Positions 37,822 to 50,517 of a stretch of DNA of 64,000 nucleotides are shown one piece after another. Position numbers and translations under genes: made by a program. The notes under the pieces were generated by a model. It had not been told where the DNA came from, made no database searches, and saw only the letters and a list, made by a program, of their open reading frames with translations. How positions within the stretch are numbered: position 1 is the first letter of the stretch; each line of letters begins with the position of its first letter. Origin of the DNA: Struthidea cinerea (lineage: Eukaryota > Chordata > Aves > Passeriformes > Corcoracidae); the NCBI GenBank assembly GCA_013397865.1, contig VZTI01000933.1, positions 805,867 to 869,866 of the forward strand. Direction: 5' to 3'.

Positions 37822-38196
37822 TGTCGCTGTTACGTCTGAGGCGCATAAAGAAAACGACACAGAGTCCAGGCTCATGAACAGTGGAAGCTGAAGCTTTTCT
37901 TTAATAATTTTCTGACTACTATATAGGATAGATCGCAAAAAGTGTGTTGAGTGGCAATAGGTAATTGGTTCCTCGGCCATCCACTCCTTGAGAGGATTGG
38001 CCAAGTCCTAAAAGAACTATTCCATAATATTTTCAAAGTTGAAGCCATAACAATCTTGCAAAACAACTTGCGAGTGCAAGAAGTTTATGAAACTGTGACC
38101 TTGTTTAAAATAGTTTACATAGGAAAGGCAGTCTGCTCACAGAATATTGAGAAAAGGCTGAAGAATTTCTCTGCTTCTAGCTTTTTGGCACATACA
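37822..38196 (-). mobile_element. Solo LTR, family B, copy 3
   Basis: A 375-bp family B LTR, sense on the minus strand, flanked by AAGGTC/AAAGTC. It shares diagnostic changes with copy 4 (GAAGC-TTTTCTTTAATAATTTTCTG, TTCCATAATATT, AAAGTTGAAGCC), defining subfamily B-ii. TATA and U5 blocks are as in the other copies. No internal viral sequence is next to it. Confidence 0.9.
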
Positions 38197-38202
38197 AAAG
38201 TC

Positions 38203-41200
38203 CATGCTAAAAATATTGCACACATTTTCAAAACTGCTTTTGCGAACAGAATAAAACCTGATGTATCAAGTGGTATCAAGTTACTTTTCCATATTATGTA
38301 AAAACATACAATAGATACCAAATACACAGTAGCTAATCTCAAATTTATTTACCTCAGCAGATCTTTACATTTACTGCAACAGTCTGAGCAGTGTGTGAAA
38401 CACAGAGGCTACTTGGAATGAACGCTGTTAGTTTAGAGCAGCATTACCAGGCTATTAAAGCAGAAAGGTAAGTGTGCTGCAGCTGAGACACATCAGCTGA
38501 TGGAGACAAGCATGTGCTGGGACACGTTTGCTGAAGCAGAGGCTGCTGGGGACAGGCATTTCGTTCTGAAGTGGCAATGTTGTCCTTCTCTGAGAACTCC
38601 TGAGTCTCTGCATTGCTGTCAGCACCTTCTCCTCTGTGAGAGTAACCCCAAATGCCAGAGCCCCAAGGAGGGTTGGCTGGACACAGAGATGCCGATTCCT
38701 ACATAAAGGAGCTGGCTGGGAGAGGCTGGATGCCCCAGGGGGCCAACACTCCTCCTTTTCCAATAGAATTTCAATGCTGCTGCCTATTGCAATGGGTCTG
38801 AATTTTCTTCCCCCTCCCACTTTAACCTGATTAGCCCATTTGGGCAAATGAGACCAGGTTTTAGTGGTTCTTCAAAGATAAAATGTCAAGGATGTTCAAG
38901 AAGATCTTGCTCCCACTGATATACACTTTAGGAAATCAACACATTGTGCAGAAGAAAAGCAAAAAGGCTTCAATGACTGTTACCAGAATATTTTCTTTCA
39001 GTAAGGCCAGGGGCTTGTGTCCACTACTCACTTAGCTAGTGGTAAATAAAACAGGAGGAATATTCCAATCTACAGAGGAGCTGGATGCCCAGGAAGTTTG
39101 AAACAACCCCTAGCACCTTTCTGCATCTTTGAAAATGTTCTGATTATCTTGTTGTCAATAATCTTTTGCTTTTCTTTGCTCTTGCTGATCCTCTGGTAGG
39201 ACTGAGGGGGAACACTGCTATCTAAGGATAAGATCATTCTTGCTGGTTTGTTTTATTTTTTACAGACACCTGCACATTTGAGTAAGTAGCACACCTTTAA
39301 ATATTTGAAAGCTATCGTCTTGATATGCTTTGAAGAGTAGACAGCAAAACCCAACCTCCTGTGCTGAGCTTGGTTTCTATTTTGAATAAATTGTGTCCTT
39401 TTCTTCTACCTCCCCATTGCTTCTTTTTAATATTTAAAGGGAAAAGCAAATTCCCCTTAAGCAACTAAATGCTAGGTATAGTAAAAAGAATCTTTATATT
39501 GTTATTACTCTAGAATGAAGGGAGGTGTAGATTAGAGTTTACAGCACAGCAAAAGTAAAAATTATTTAGACAGAGAAATTAATATAGTAGAGGTGTCTGG
39601 AGATTACTTCTTTTAAATTTTGTGAAGCAAAATGTATTGTTGTACTTAGACAAATTCCAACCTCTAAAGAAAACAGATAGAGAAAAAATATATATGTCTG
39701 AAGTATCTCTGAAAATTTATAAATGATGATATATTATGAACTTTCCTTTTAAAAAAAGGAGAAAATGTACTAGAGAAGACATGGCACTTTATATGTGTGC
39801 TTTTGGATCAGCAAGCCCAGGCCTTTTGTTATACACCAATTGATTTTAAGTACAGATTTTACACAGTGCGAGCTCTCAGGATATTTCTCATTTTAAAAAT
39901 TCATATAGGAAGCTGAGAGATAGATTTAGAAGAGAACACAACACATATTTGTAAAATAATTGCAGTTTATTGACCAAAGCCATTAAAGGCACTGCAGACA
40001 ACAGCATTACTTGACAGTCCTCATAGCGTTATTGATTCACTTTTCTCTCCCAAAAGCACAGTTGCTCAGGCTTTGCTCAGTTTACTGAGCACAAGGCAGA
40101 AGCACCTTTTCATTGCCACTGCTCCAGTTGTTATTAGACACCACTCCCCCATGCTGCTTTTGGCAGGAAAGTGCTGGTGTGAGGTGCCAGGCAGAGACAA
40201 CACTCCTAATTTAGAGGTGTGTTTGCTGTTAGCACAAGGGCTGCACCTCTGGCCCCAGCAAACTGTGGAGTCTCCTCCAGATTCCTGCTTTGCCCTTGCA
40301 CAGGTATCTTAAAAAATTGATAGGAAGGGTTGCAACAACCTGTGTATGCAACGGTGACATCTTGATACTGCTTGTAAATGAGAGAATCCTGGAGTCTGAG
40401 CTCCCTGATGGAACAGAACACATCCACTGATCACTTCCCACAAAGGAACGGATCTTAATGCTGTGAAAAATCTGAAGGGTGCCCAAAGGCAGCTGGGGAG
40501 AGTGGGCTCTGACGAAGCAATCAGTGTTCACAAAGGAATTCAGTGGGGCAGGAGGGCCAGCCATGAAGGGATCTAAATGCAGATGGGCACCCAGCTCAAA
40601 CTCTGGTTACATCAACAGTGGAATCAAACCCCAGAGCTGTAAGAGGTTTCAAGAATCAGGTACCTGTGTTGACAGACAAGGAGCCCTTGGGTTCCCCCTC
40701 TCTGCTCACGTGAGCTACAGCCGGGACTGCACACATTCCTGGGTGCTGGACATGTTCTGATGTGGTGACCACTGCAGGTCCTCTGCCCCACACCCTCTCC
40801 CTCTAGGCAGCAGCTGTTCCTGCTGAGCCTCTTCACAAGGCTCATTGCTTTGGAGTGACACCGCAGCCACCTGAGATCCAGAGAAACCTCCTGGGAGTGG
40901 ATTCCACGGAAATGAAGCTCCTGCAGCTCACTGAAGCAGCTTCAGAAATAGTCCACAGCTGTAGTCCAGTGATTCCTCTGCAGATGGCCACAGCTGCTGC
41001 AGCCCTTGGAGGAGAATTCAGTGTGTTGCTTCTTGTTCATCCAGAGCCTGTTTGACAGAGGAATTCCCAGAGAAGAGCCACGTTTCCTAACTCCGTGCCA
41101 TAACATACAATGCATTAGCCACAATTAAAAGCATCGTTACAGGCACTTGATCTCCAAGCTCTTTTTCCATTTGCAGATCAAATGGCAAAAGCGTGAATGG

Positions 41201-42301
41201 GTTTGTTTCAGAATAAGTATCAAGAATGCATCCAGACTTTGATCTCATTTTCTGGACTTATCCATGGCATGTCTGTGCTTCTGGAAGGGAAGGACCACTT
41301 GATCCCATCTCAGCATATAAGCTGGAAAAGAACAGCTTAGGGACCTCTGCCTTCACTGTGTGCTGTGAATGACGACACGTGCACAGGGAAAGCAGCAATA
41401 CAACCAGCACAGGCCCCAGACCTACTTACAGTTGGCTTTTGGCAGCCTGATGTCAGCTTGAATTTCCTTCAATTCGTTTTAAAAGGTTGCAGATAACAAC
41501 AACACATTAATCACTGTGCAGAACAGTAACTCCACAATGAAAAGCACTTGTTCCAAGTGGGGAAGTGTATTCATAAAGAAAAACATTTGCCATTCCACAT
41601 TTTACTGACTGGGTTGGCATTTTCCAGTGGCATCATGTTCTCATCAGAATTCCAACTGCACTGCTATTGCCCAATCCAACCCCATCCCCGCACCAATTGC
41701 CTGAGATGATCAGCACTGAACTCCTCTGTTGCTAGACAATCCTTTGATCTGGGACAACTTCAGTGGATGTGACCAGATCAAAAAAAACAACAACAACAAC
41801 AACAAAAAAGGCTCCCAGTCCTGTTCTGGTTAAAGAACTTGCAGTGACCAGAAGGAAATCAGTAAATCAGTGCTGTGGAAATATGGTATCCCAGGAGAAC
41901 TGACCCACAGCGCTGCTGCTGTCAAAAGTGAAAGACAGATAGAACTGTCTGTTCTCCAGACTGGGGAGAAAAGTGTCAGCTGAGAAACAGGCTAAAAAAG
42001 CATCCAAACCAGGTGGCTTCATTCTCTCAAGGTCCAGAAATACCAAAGAGAAACAACCTTGCAATGACTCTAATTCATTACAGCACTAGGGAACCTGCCA
42101 AACAACTCAACCGTAAAACAAAAATACAGGCTGCTTTACTCACAGCGTTGGGGCAGAGGGACGAGAACAATTGGTTTCTTGCATGGAAAACAAGAGAAGA
42201 GAACAGGCTTTCAGCTCAAAACTAAGCATATGAGAAACAAAAGTAATAAGGTAATGGTACCAGTTACTGAAAAAGGCACTTAGGTCCCCATTTTACAAGC
42301 C
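38203..42301. other. Non-coding stretch between two inverted B LTRs
   Basis: About 4.1 kb of single-copy sequence. Holds a (CAA)n repeat at 41780-41809; open frames are 130 aa or less. The flanking LTRs are in opposite orientation with different target sites, so this is host DNA, not proviral. Confidence 0.6.
41780..41809. repeat. (CAA)n microsatellite in an A-rich run
   Basis: A8 followed by five CAA units and A6. Confidence 0.85.
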
Positions 42302-42307
42302 CATGGT
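42302..42307. repeat. Left target-site duplication of LTR B4
   Basis: CATGGT, repeated exactly at 42688-42693. Confidence 0.85.
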
Positions 42308-42687
42308 TGTAGGTTCTTTTTAAAAAGCTAGAAGCAGAGAAATTCTTCAGCCTTTTCTCAATATTCTGTGAGAAGACTGTCTTTCCTATGTAAACTATTT
42401 TAAACAAGGTCACAGTTTCATAAACTTCTTGCACTTGCAAGTTGTTTTGCAAGATTGTTATGGCTTCAACTTTGAAAATATTATGGAATAGGTCTCTTAG
42501 AACTTGGCCAATCCTCTCAAGGGGTGGATGGCCGAGGAACCAATTACCTATTGCCACTCAACACACTTTTTGCGATCTATCCTATAAAGTAGACAGAAAA
42601 TTATTAAAGAAAAGCTTCGGCTTCCACTTGTTCATGAGCCTGGACTCTGTGTCGTTTTCTTTATGCGCCTCGGACGTAACAGCGACA
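42308..42687 (+). mobile_element. Solo LTR, family B, copy 4
   Basis: A 380-bp copy in sense orientation: starts TGTAGGTTC, ends CGTAACAGCGACA, and is flanked by a perfect 6-bp duplication CATGGT. A TATAAAG box (42593-42599), an ATTAAA signal (42603-42608) and the U5 block GGACTCTGTGTCG (42642-42654) are present. It is closest to copy 3. The open frame crossing it (157 aa plus) is a by-product of the LTR, not a gene. Confidence 0.92.
42593..42608 (+). promoter_or_regulatory. LTR B core promoter and poly(A) signal
   Basis: TATAAAG followed 3 bp later by ATTAAA, a variant polyadenylation signal. The compact layout implies a very short R region. The same words occur in the other B copies with changes. 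Activity is not testable here. Confidence 0.5.
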
Positions 42688-42693
42688 CATGGT

Positions 42694-45435
42694 CACTGCT
42701 TACATCCTGCCAGGTGCAACTGGAAGCAAACAATCTGTCTGATATTGGTACCAGGCAGTGGGGCAGGCATTGGAAGAACCCCACGTCCCTTATTGGTTTG
42801 CTTTGAGGGAGGAAAAACACAAACTGAGGGACAGCATCAGACTTCTGAGCAGACAATGGGTAAAAAGGGGGTGAAAGGAGCAAAAGCTTTCATGGCATGT
42901 GTGCAGAATAAATGAGGGTCTTCCAGCTCAGATAAAATGAGGACCTGAGAAAGCCAGGACTTAAAAACATTTATCAGTCACCCGCTGAGCAATGAGTGAT
43001 TTGACTCGTGATAGGAACTTACTCCTATTCTTCCTGTGCATTAAATTACAATGTTCTGAGCCTTGGTGTATATCTCCGGGGAACAATGGCTGAGAACTGA
43101 CTGCATGGCAACAAACAGAACTGAGGGAATGCCACAAAACTAACAGAAACGGTCACTTGAATCCCTTAGTGAATTCACATCAGCAGTATTTACACCCATT
43201 GCGTGTTCTCTCCAGCTGAACACACCAGAGAATGTGACTGTTGGCAGGAATCGGGCAAATGAACAGTGAATAATAAGCTCAAGTAGAAACTATTCGCAGG
43301 AACTGAATCTTGAATTTGCATTCAGGTCAGAAATTCTGGTGACAGCAGGCTCTGCTCACCCAAGCAGAGACAGGCACAGACTGTGGCTTCTCTGTCTGCT
43401 GTTTGACTTTCAAAACATTCCCTCACATGGGCACAGACCCCACCTTACTCTGTTCCCTGAAATTAAAAGATGCAACACTCTGAGCTGATTCAAGGAAATG
43501 ATGAAAAGAGACATCTGTCAAAAAGATGACTGGTTTTCAAATGGTTTCTACATCTGGTCCAGAGCCATTAGTGGCCATTAGGAGTGGGTGACAGCACTTA
43601 GGATGGAGCAGCTAAGAACTCCACGATATAGATAAGCAAGAAGCACTTTGTATCCAGCCTCTTTAGTTTGCTGCTGCTCTCAAAGGAAGCCAGATTCTCT
43701 GTACATGGCGTATCTTCATTTTTGTAACGGAAAACTTCATCGACTGTGTCTGCTTTATGTGATTTTAAAACCCTGGCAGAAAAGAAACTGAGAGATTTCA
43801 TAACTCTCAACACCTCCTCAACCCTACAGAATTTAGGAAAAATAAAGTGCTTTGCAAAGCTCTGTCAGTCTCCCTTTGGCTTCTTAAGTCTCTACACTTC
43901 CCACCATGGCAACTGTCTGCTAGTGTTTTCGGGGACTGGAGAGAATTCCCTCACTTAACTGCATTGTCAGGGGAGATTAATGCACGGTGGGAGCTGGAAG
44001 AGAGGGAACTTGGCTTGCCTGTCTTTGTTCAAGGTCATTCAACCACTCCCTTCAAAGAGCCCTCTGGCACCTAAGCTTTCCCAGCACAGGAATCATTCCC
44101 TCACTATTTCTACCCAGAGGTGACACCAACCCTTTCCTAGAGGCAGCCAAAATCTCGAGCTGGTTAGAGAACTCTCAGCAAGACCTGTCTGCTGCTTCTC
44201 TCCCTGCCTTGTGCTGTGGCTGCTGCGACTCCTCCCCAGCTGTCCCTCTGCGCACAGAGCAGCTCGGGTGCCTCTCCCTTACTGCTTTGCCTGGGAGCTG
44301 CAAGGATTTGCTTCCGCTGGGGAAAAGCTTCACTCCTTGAAGGGGGCAGCTGTGGTCTTTTCTCTCCACAGAACCAGAGTTAATTCTCAGCTTCCCAAGA
44401 GTACAACAGTACTGTGTTTCCTTGTCGGCTCAGACTTTTCAGTAATTGCTGGGACTTTCAGGTGATCAGCATATTTTTAGATTGGGCTCTGCTGGGTCCT
44501 ACCACAACAAAAGGTTCAGGGCTGCGTTTATGGAAAAAAACCCCTCTTGTCATTATTTTTGAAACAAGTTCTCTTTCATTTTAAAGTCGCTTTCGGAACA
44601 AAAGTAAAGAGTTGTTTCACAGCATTATTTTTACTACAAAACCAGCTGCAGCCCAGAAAAGGACCTTCTGATCTCATTTTGAGAGCAGTTACAATTATGT
44701 CTTAAGTACAGGAGTTACAGTTACTCTTTACAGCAAATTATTTCATCACAAGGCAATGTATTGGAGCCTTGGATTAATGATCTGTGAGTATGACACTTCC
44801 ACAGCTGATAATCAAGTAAATCTGTGTGTAAACACACACCAACACACCTATGCAATTGTGGAGCTGTCCATAACTGCCTCTTTCAGGAACTCCAGCAGCG
44901 TGAGGTCCCTAAATCTCTCAAGTCTATCTGAGAGTGCTGGTTCTTTTCCTCACAGATGTATTCCTTGTCATGGTTACCAATACCGTCTCTCACTCCTGAG
45001 CTATTTACCACATGCTGTACTTTTGTTTTCCCCCTAAGAGTGCTGGTGTCTCTAGTGTGATGTCTCAAAGTTGCAACCAAAAACGGGGGAAGGGTTTTGT
45101 CTTGCAAAAACGTAACAAAAACCAACACAAGAGAACAGACTTCCCCTTCCTGCAAACATCTCATCCATCATTCTGGCAAGCATGCTGACAAGAAAGGAGT
45201 AAAATGTCACAGATGCCCTCTAGCAGATTATGTCTAATTGACCATTTCACACCCCCATGAGGCAGTGCCGTGTCTGAGGGGGTTCCTTTACTCACCGAAA
45301 GCAATCAGAGTCAAAACCATTCCTGTGACGCTATTTCCCTCTTCTTCCTTTACTGACTGGATTTCCCTGCTCTGCACACACACACTCATCTGGTCCCATC
45401 ATATAAATAATCACAATTTCTCTGCAAAAGGAGAA
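42694..45435. other. Non-coding stretch, nothing recognised
   Basis: Ordinary single-copy DNA; open frames of at most 117 aa with no recognisable domain. A somewhat GC-richer patch around 44100-44330 gives overlapping frames on both strands, which argues against coding. Confidence 0.55.
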
Positions 45436-45655
45436 AGAAAGGACCTTAAACATTATCCAGGTCCAACCCCCTGCCATGGGCAGGGACACCTTCCACTATC
45501 CCAGGTTACTCAGAGCCCCATCCAACCTGGCCTTGGGCACTCCCAGGGATGAGACATCCACAGCTTCTCTGGGCAGCCTGTGCCACGGCCTCAGCACCCC
45601 CACTCACAGTAAAGAATTCCTTCCTGATATCCAATCTAAACCTGCTCCCTGGGAA
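45436..45655 (-). mobile_element. CR1 LINE 3' fragment
   Basis: Reverse complement of the CR1 3' UTR: GGTCCAACCCCCTGCCATGG, CAGGGACACCTTCCACTA, CATCCAACCTGGCCTTGG, CACAGCTTCTCTGGGCA and AGTAAAGAATTCCTTCCTGAT appear in canonical order. The terminal ATTCTATGA-type repeat is missing or decayed. Good conservation of blocks suggests a moderately young CR1 subfamily. 5'-truncated, as is usual. Confidence 0.92.
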
Positions 45656-46720
45656 TAAAGGTATTCACAGACACAGTGTATGTGTGCTGAGATGTTTGAG
45701 CAAATTACCTTCGTTAATACACAGGATTAATTAATCAGCGCATTAATAAATGGTGTAGACATTTCAAACTCCTTTAGGATTTATCAAACATTTAGAACTG
45801 TCAACAGCGTATTATACCCAAGTAGTACAGAGCAGGGTGGGAATGAACAAAAAGGACATCTACTGAGGGTCAGAGTGAGCCCATCTAACCCAGGCACTGG
45901 ATTTTCCCAGTTATCCAAGTTCTTCTTGTGTGATAGATGTTGCCTCTCTGAGGATCCACAACACCCTGAGAAGGTCATGGTCAAAACTCACAAATTCAGT
46001 AATTCTCTGCTTTTTACACCCCAGCAGGGCTGTCCTCCAATCTTCTTCTCTTACATCTTAGCGGAGTGACTGGCAAATTTATCAAAAATGTGGCAGATTT
46101 AGATTCAACATTCTTCTCCTTTTGCAGGGACTACAAACAAGAACCCAGTTAAATTCCCTAAAATTTAAACCAAAATGTTTTCTCTAACCTCCCTGTTAAA
46201 GTTGTAAAATACTCTCTGAATCACAGAAAACAAAAAGAAAAGAAAAGGAAAATTAATTACTGCATTGCATGCTGACTGCAAGTTCCATCTGGAAGAGAAA
46301 GAAGCTAAATCTGAGGACATTTACTGTGAGATAATAAGCCTGAAATCCAAGAATTTGCAGCTAAACAAAGGAGTTAACTACCACATTACTTCTCACTCTT
46401 ACTTACTTGGCTTCAATCAATATTTTGCTGTTCACTGAAAATCAAAAAACTCAGCAGACTGATGGCTAGGGCACTCCACCAGCCCATACAACGTGCAGGC
46501 AGTGGTCCTGTCAAGTTAAGGGCAGCAAAATCACGTCTCTCACATCCTGCATATGAGCTCTTAACACTGATGTATTCAGTGAAACCTGAAGAGTCGGAAG
46601 AAAATAGCTTTGTTCTTCTTTCCCCTGCCTAGTGAGGAAGCGCTGTTTCAAGGACCTGTTCACAGAAAATTGTTCATCAATATCAATCCCAAGCTAACGT
46701 TAGAGCCAAGGCCAGGAACC
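45656..46720. other. Non-coding stretch, nothing recognised
   Basis: About 1 kb between the CR1 fragment and LTR A3, with no open frame or repeat of note. Confidence 0.6.
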
Positions 46721-46726
46721 TGAGGA
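46721..46726. repeat. Left target-site duplication of LTR A3
   Basis: TGAGGA, repeated exactly at 47105-47110. Confidence 0.87.
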
Positions 46727-47104
46727 TGCAGTAATGACGCATGGGCAAGGACTTTGATCATCAGGTTGAGAGATGCAAAGACCTTTATTGTGCAGTCAGA
46801 ATTCCCTAAATACCAGCACCCAACAGGATATCACATCATATAAACAGGAAAGATGTTCACCACAGTGTCCCCCAATCACCTGGGGTATTGCACAGATTTT
46901 ACCTAGTATGGTAATAGGCAAACAATGCCCTAGAAGGCCACAAACTACAATTAACACTTCTCATAGGCCCAGGCTGTCCATAAACACACAATCCTCTCTC
47001 AGTCCGTCCCCGGTGACCTGGATGCACTCCCAGGGTCACCTCCGGGCCCAGGACAGAGGCCCTCTCTCTGATCCTCAGGGCCTCTCTTCCAGTGCACTCC
47101 AACA
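46727..47104 (-). mobile_element. Solo LTR, family A, copy 3
   Basis: A 378-bp family A LTR, sense on the minus strand, with a perfect TGAGGA duplication. The sense 5' end reads TGTTGGAGTGCACTGGAAGAG, lacking the short insert present in copies 1 and 2, so it is a distinct variant. The poly(A) signal AATAAA followed by GGTC is intact. The 119-aa frame (46773-47132) is antisense to the LTR. Confidence 0.92.
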
Positions 47105-47110
47105 TGAGGA

Positions 47111-47689
47111 GGGCTTGGTCAGCTCAAAGTAGACACTGCAATATCCTGCCCTGAATTACCCAGCTCCGTGCAAGCAGCTCCAGGACAATTCCATTCTCTC
47201 TGTCACTGGGGCAGCGCTCGCTCCAAGCAAAGCCCTCACAGCACACAGCTCAGCAGCCTGGCTTCACATCCGACTCAGCTCCCACAATGGCTCGTCTTTC
47301 CTTCCCATTCCACAGCTCACAGTCCAGTTTATTTTAAGCCCAGAGGTATTCAAACAACAAGAAAACTTTTTGGGGGATGCTGTTCTATGCACAATTTAGC
47401 TTCCCTTGTCATTTGGGTGTCCTACAGGTACCGCACCGATTCTCCAGAAACAGAGGAAGAGGGATTGGAGGAGTTATGTTGGTGTTTGCATGAGTCATCC
47501 TCTTAACTGAAACAGCTTAAACACACTAGAACTTTGAGGAACGAGCTTCCCTGCAGCCTGGCTGGTGGAATATAGCTCCCTTCTGCAGAGACAGCATGGC
47601 ACAGGCACAGACTGCCTCGTTTCCCCAGGAGCCTGGAAAGGTTTGGTGAAGGGAAAACACATTTCCTACCTATCTAACACAACGCAGCA
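47111..47689. other. Non-coding stretch, nothing recognised
   Basis: Short single-copy segment between LTR A3 and an AG microsatellite. A 112-aa open frame (47168-47506 plus) has no known domain. Confidence 0.5.
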
Positions 47690-47703
47690 GAGAGAGAGAG
47701 AGA
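47689..47703. repeat. (AG)n microsatellite
   Basis: About seven AG units. Short and low-information. Confidence 0.75.
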
Positions 47704-47839
47704 TGAATTGCTTTGCCTTAGTCTATCATTACCTTGCCATAAAACACTATTAGCCTAATGCTTCATTCCATGGGAGCCTCGCAGCAGCGTGCTCTCTTTT
47801 GGGGGACACAAGCAGCTGGCTCCAAAATATGTTCTGCCG

Positions 47840-48420
47840 GGGAGGAATCCATGTTGAGGGTTTAAATTATCTGCATATCTTTAATCTTAATCCAGGGAGC
47901 CATGGAGGATCTGCTAGTTATTTATAACGGGGCTGGGGTGAGCTGCTGTGAGCAGGGTAATTGAAACAGTATTTCAGCCTGTCTGCCACTGATTTGTGTA
48001 ATGGCTGAAGTTAGCTACGGCATAATCACGGCGCTAAATGGAAAATAAAGAATAAAAATGCATTAAACATATGTTTTTATGTTGTGTTTTATGATCATAT
48101 TTTTTATTGCACTTTCAGATTCTGTTGTTCCTTCCTTTCTGAGATCAATTTACTTGCCTGGCAGCAGTTTTCTGTATTAAAGCTCGAGAAAGCTGATCTG
48201 CTTTCTCTTATTCTCTTGATTATGGGAGCTTTCAGCCTGAGAGCTACTAAATTCTAAAGACTGAGGTCTATGACCTCTTTTTGAAGTTGCTGTTACAAAA
48301 AAGGATCAGTTCATGCAAATTATTGTGCCTTAAATAATAACCTTTATTTCCCAGAAAGATGTTTTGTTCTTTCCTCTACAACTTTTTCAGCATATATTGT
48401 TAATTCTTCAATCCATTACT
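47840..48420. promoter_or_regulatory. Best candidate conserved non-coding element
   Basis: About 580 bp of unique, stop-rich DNA with closely packed developmental-factor words: TAATCTTAATCC (OTX-like) near 47887, GGTAATTGAAA, CGGCATAATCACGG, TTTTTATTGC (HOX-like) and ATGCAAATTATTGTG (POU plus SOX-like) near 48315. Isolated CpGs are retained in an AT-rich setting. No repeat homology within the window and no convincing open frame. This texture is typical of vertebrate developmental enhancers; the call is inference and could be wrong. Confidence 0.33.
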
Positions 48421-50517
48421 TGTCATAGACTATTTTTGATATTTGACAATAATTTCAGTTAAGTGATTTAGTGCTGCCTCAAATCAGGAAAGACATGATT
48501 TACCATCATGCCCACTATTTCCTCTCCTTTTAAAGGAGAAACTACTCCCAGACCTCATCTTTTGTTTCTATGCCAAGGTGCCTTGCAATTCCTCCAGCAA
48601 GCATCAGACACCCATCTGTGTCCCTAAGTCACCATGCAGCCTTGGTGACTTCTGGGTGGGTCACACCCATCTGGGTTTTGGTCAGGAACCTGCTGACCCA
48701 CGACAGCTTTCCCATCACCCCTCCTGCAGCTTGGTATCACAGGTCCTCTCTGGTTTACACTCTGCTTCCAGCACCCAAATCAACAGGAACTGCACCCGAA
48801 TGTCACCTCTCAGTCCCTGGATGCCAAACCATCTTAATAAAATAAAATAAACCTGTGACAAACAGTCTGCTCAGCAGATTATAGCAGGAGCCACCTGCAG
48901 ACCAGCTGGTGCTCAAAGAGGAGTCAGCAGAACTCCAGGGACTCCAGAATTCCCCGCTCCAGAGCCGTGCTCCAGTTTTAACGGCAGCAAACCAGGTTCA
49001 TTTCCAGCAATCCCTGTATGTGTTCTGTCAGAAGCTCCTCAGAACCAGCAGATTTCTGTGATATACGTTAGACTTGACAAATATGCTTTTTCCCAAGAAA
49101 TAGACACTTTCTCAAGGAATTTCCAGCTTTCAGAATCTGAGGCAATCCCAGGCCATGCCAGACAAATTAAGGCAAGCCTTAACTGTCAAATACAAGCTGT
49201 CAATCTGCACATCCCAGCCATGGAACCAGCTGCATTCCCAGCCACCTCCAAGGTAAGCGCCCAGGCTGCAAACCTCTTTCCTTCAGCCTCTGAATTTTAA
49301 ACCTTAGCTCTTCCATTCCCTTAGGAGCCATTCAGCCTAGAGCCTTAAAGACTTTTCTCAGGCTCAAACCTAAGACCACAAACTTGATTCCAGTCCAGTT
49401 CTGCCCTCTGTCCTGATTTCCACGCATATCAGGCAAGGAAGCAATATTCTCTTTCAGAATCTCCTCTAGTATCATAGATAGCACCATTACCAGATTAATA
49501 ATGCTCTGAGAGGAGAGCATGGGCTGAACATAATAAAAAACACTTGTGAACCGACTGGCCTCGATGCAGTGTATTCCACTTTCATACCACCCCTGACAGG
49601 CGCTGAGAAGTGTCCTGTAAGAAGCATAATTGTGAACTAGTAAGTGTTAAATCTGCTGGTGCTTTCACAGGAGCATAACAAATGAAGTGCAGCCAGACCA
49701 CCCAGCAGAGTCACACCAGCTGCTGGCTAAAGGCACATATTTTATTCACTGCCCTTTGCCATGCTCCCTCTCACGCACATACAAACTGCTCAATCCTTTT
49801 CATTATACAAAAAGAAACTCTGGTATTGCCAGAAGAAAATTCAGGAAGGAACCAAAGAAATTGTGCTGGGAAGAAGGGTTCAGCCAAATATATCAAAGGG
49901 ACGTGTGGGCCAGGAGAATGTGGAGAGCAACAGGAACTCTGTCATAAATCAGTGAGTTACCACCTTTCTCTCTCATGAGATGGCGTCCGGATATTTTTAA
50001 CCCCCCCAACAATAACCTTCTAAGAACACAACAGAAAAGTTTTGTGTCTTGCTACAGGGAAAAATATCACTATCTGCACGATCTCGGTGAGAAGAGGTCA
50101 CTTGCTTCCTTGGAAAGATTACAGAAAAAGGAAGAAATCATAGCAAGGGAACTCCGTGATACATGAGAACCTAGAAACCCACTGAGAAAACCTAATCCCC
50201 TACAACTGCTGTGCAGAAGCTGAAAGGCAGTCATTTAACCTTTGGACTGCCACTGCTACACAGCTACAAAAGCATCCATGTGAAACATTTAAGTGGTCGA
50301 AGCTACAGCTGGGAGAGACCTATCCTACTCCCACGAAGTCTGACCCACTCAGTCCCCAGAGAGAAGATTCATCACTTACAGCTAATAAATACTTTACAAG
50401 TGCAAAAAATTAGCATATTTCTAAATCTGGAAATGTTACTCTTTCTCAGGCAGACAGTTCCTCATCTAAGCAGGCAGTACAAATGTATTTTTCTACTGTA
50501 GAGACACTCACTGCTCC
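48421..50517. other. Non-coding stretch, nothing recognised
   Basis: Overlapping open frames at 48570-48850 and 49682-49978 in several phases are unsupported (98 aa or less, no domain). No repeat family identified. Confidence 0.55.
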
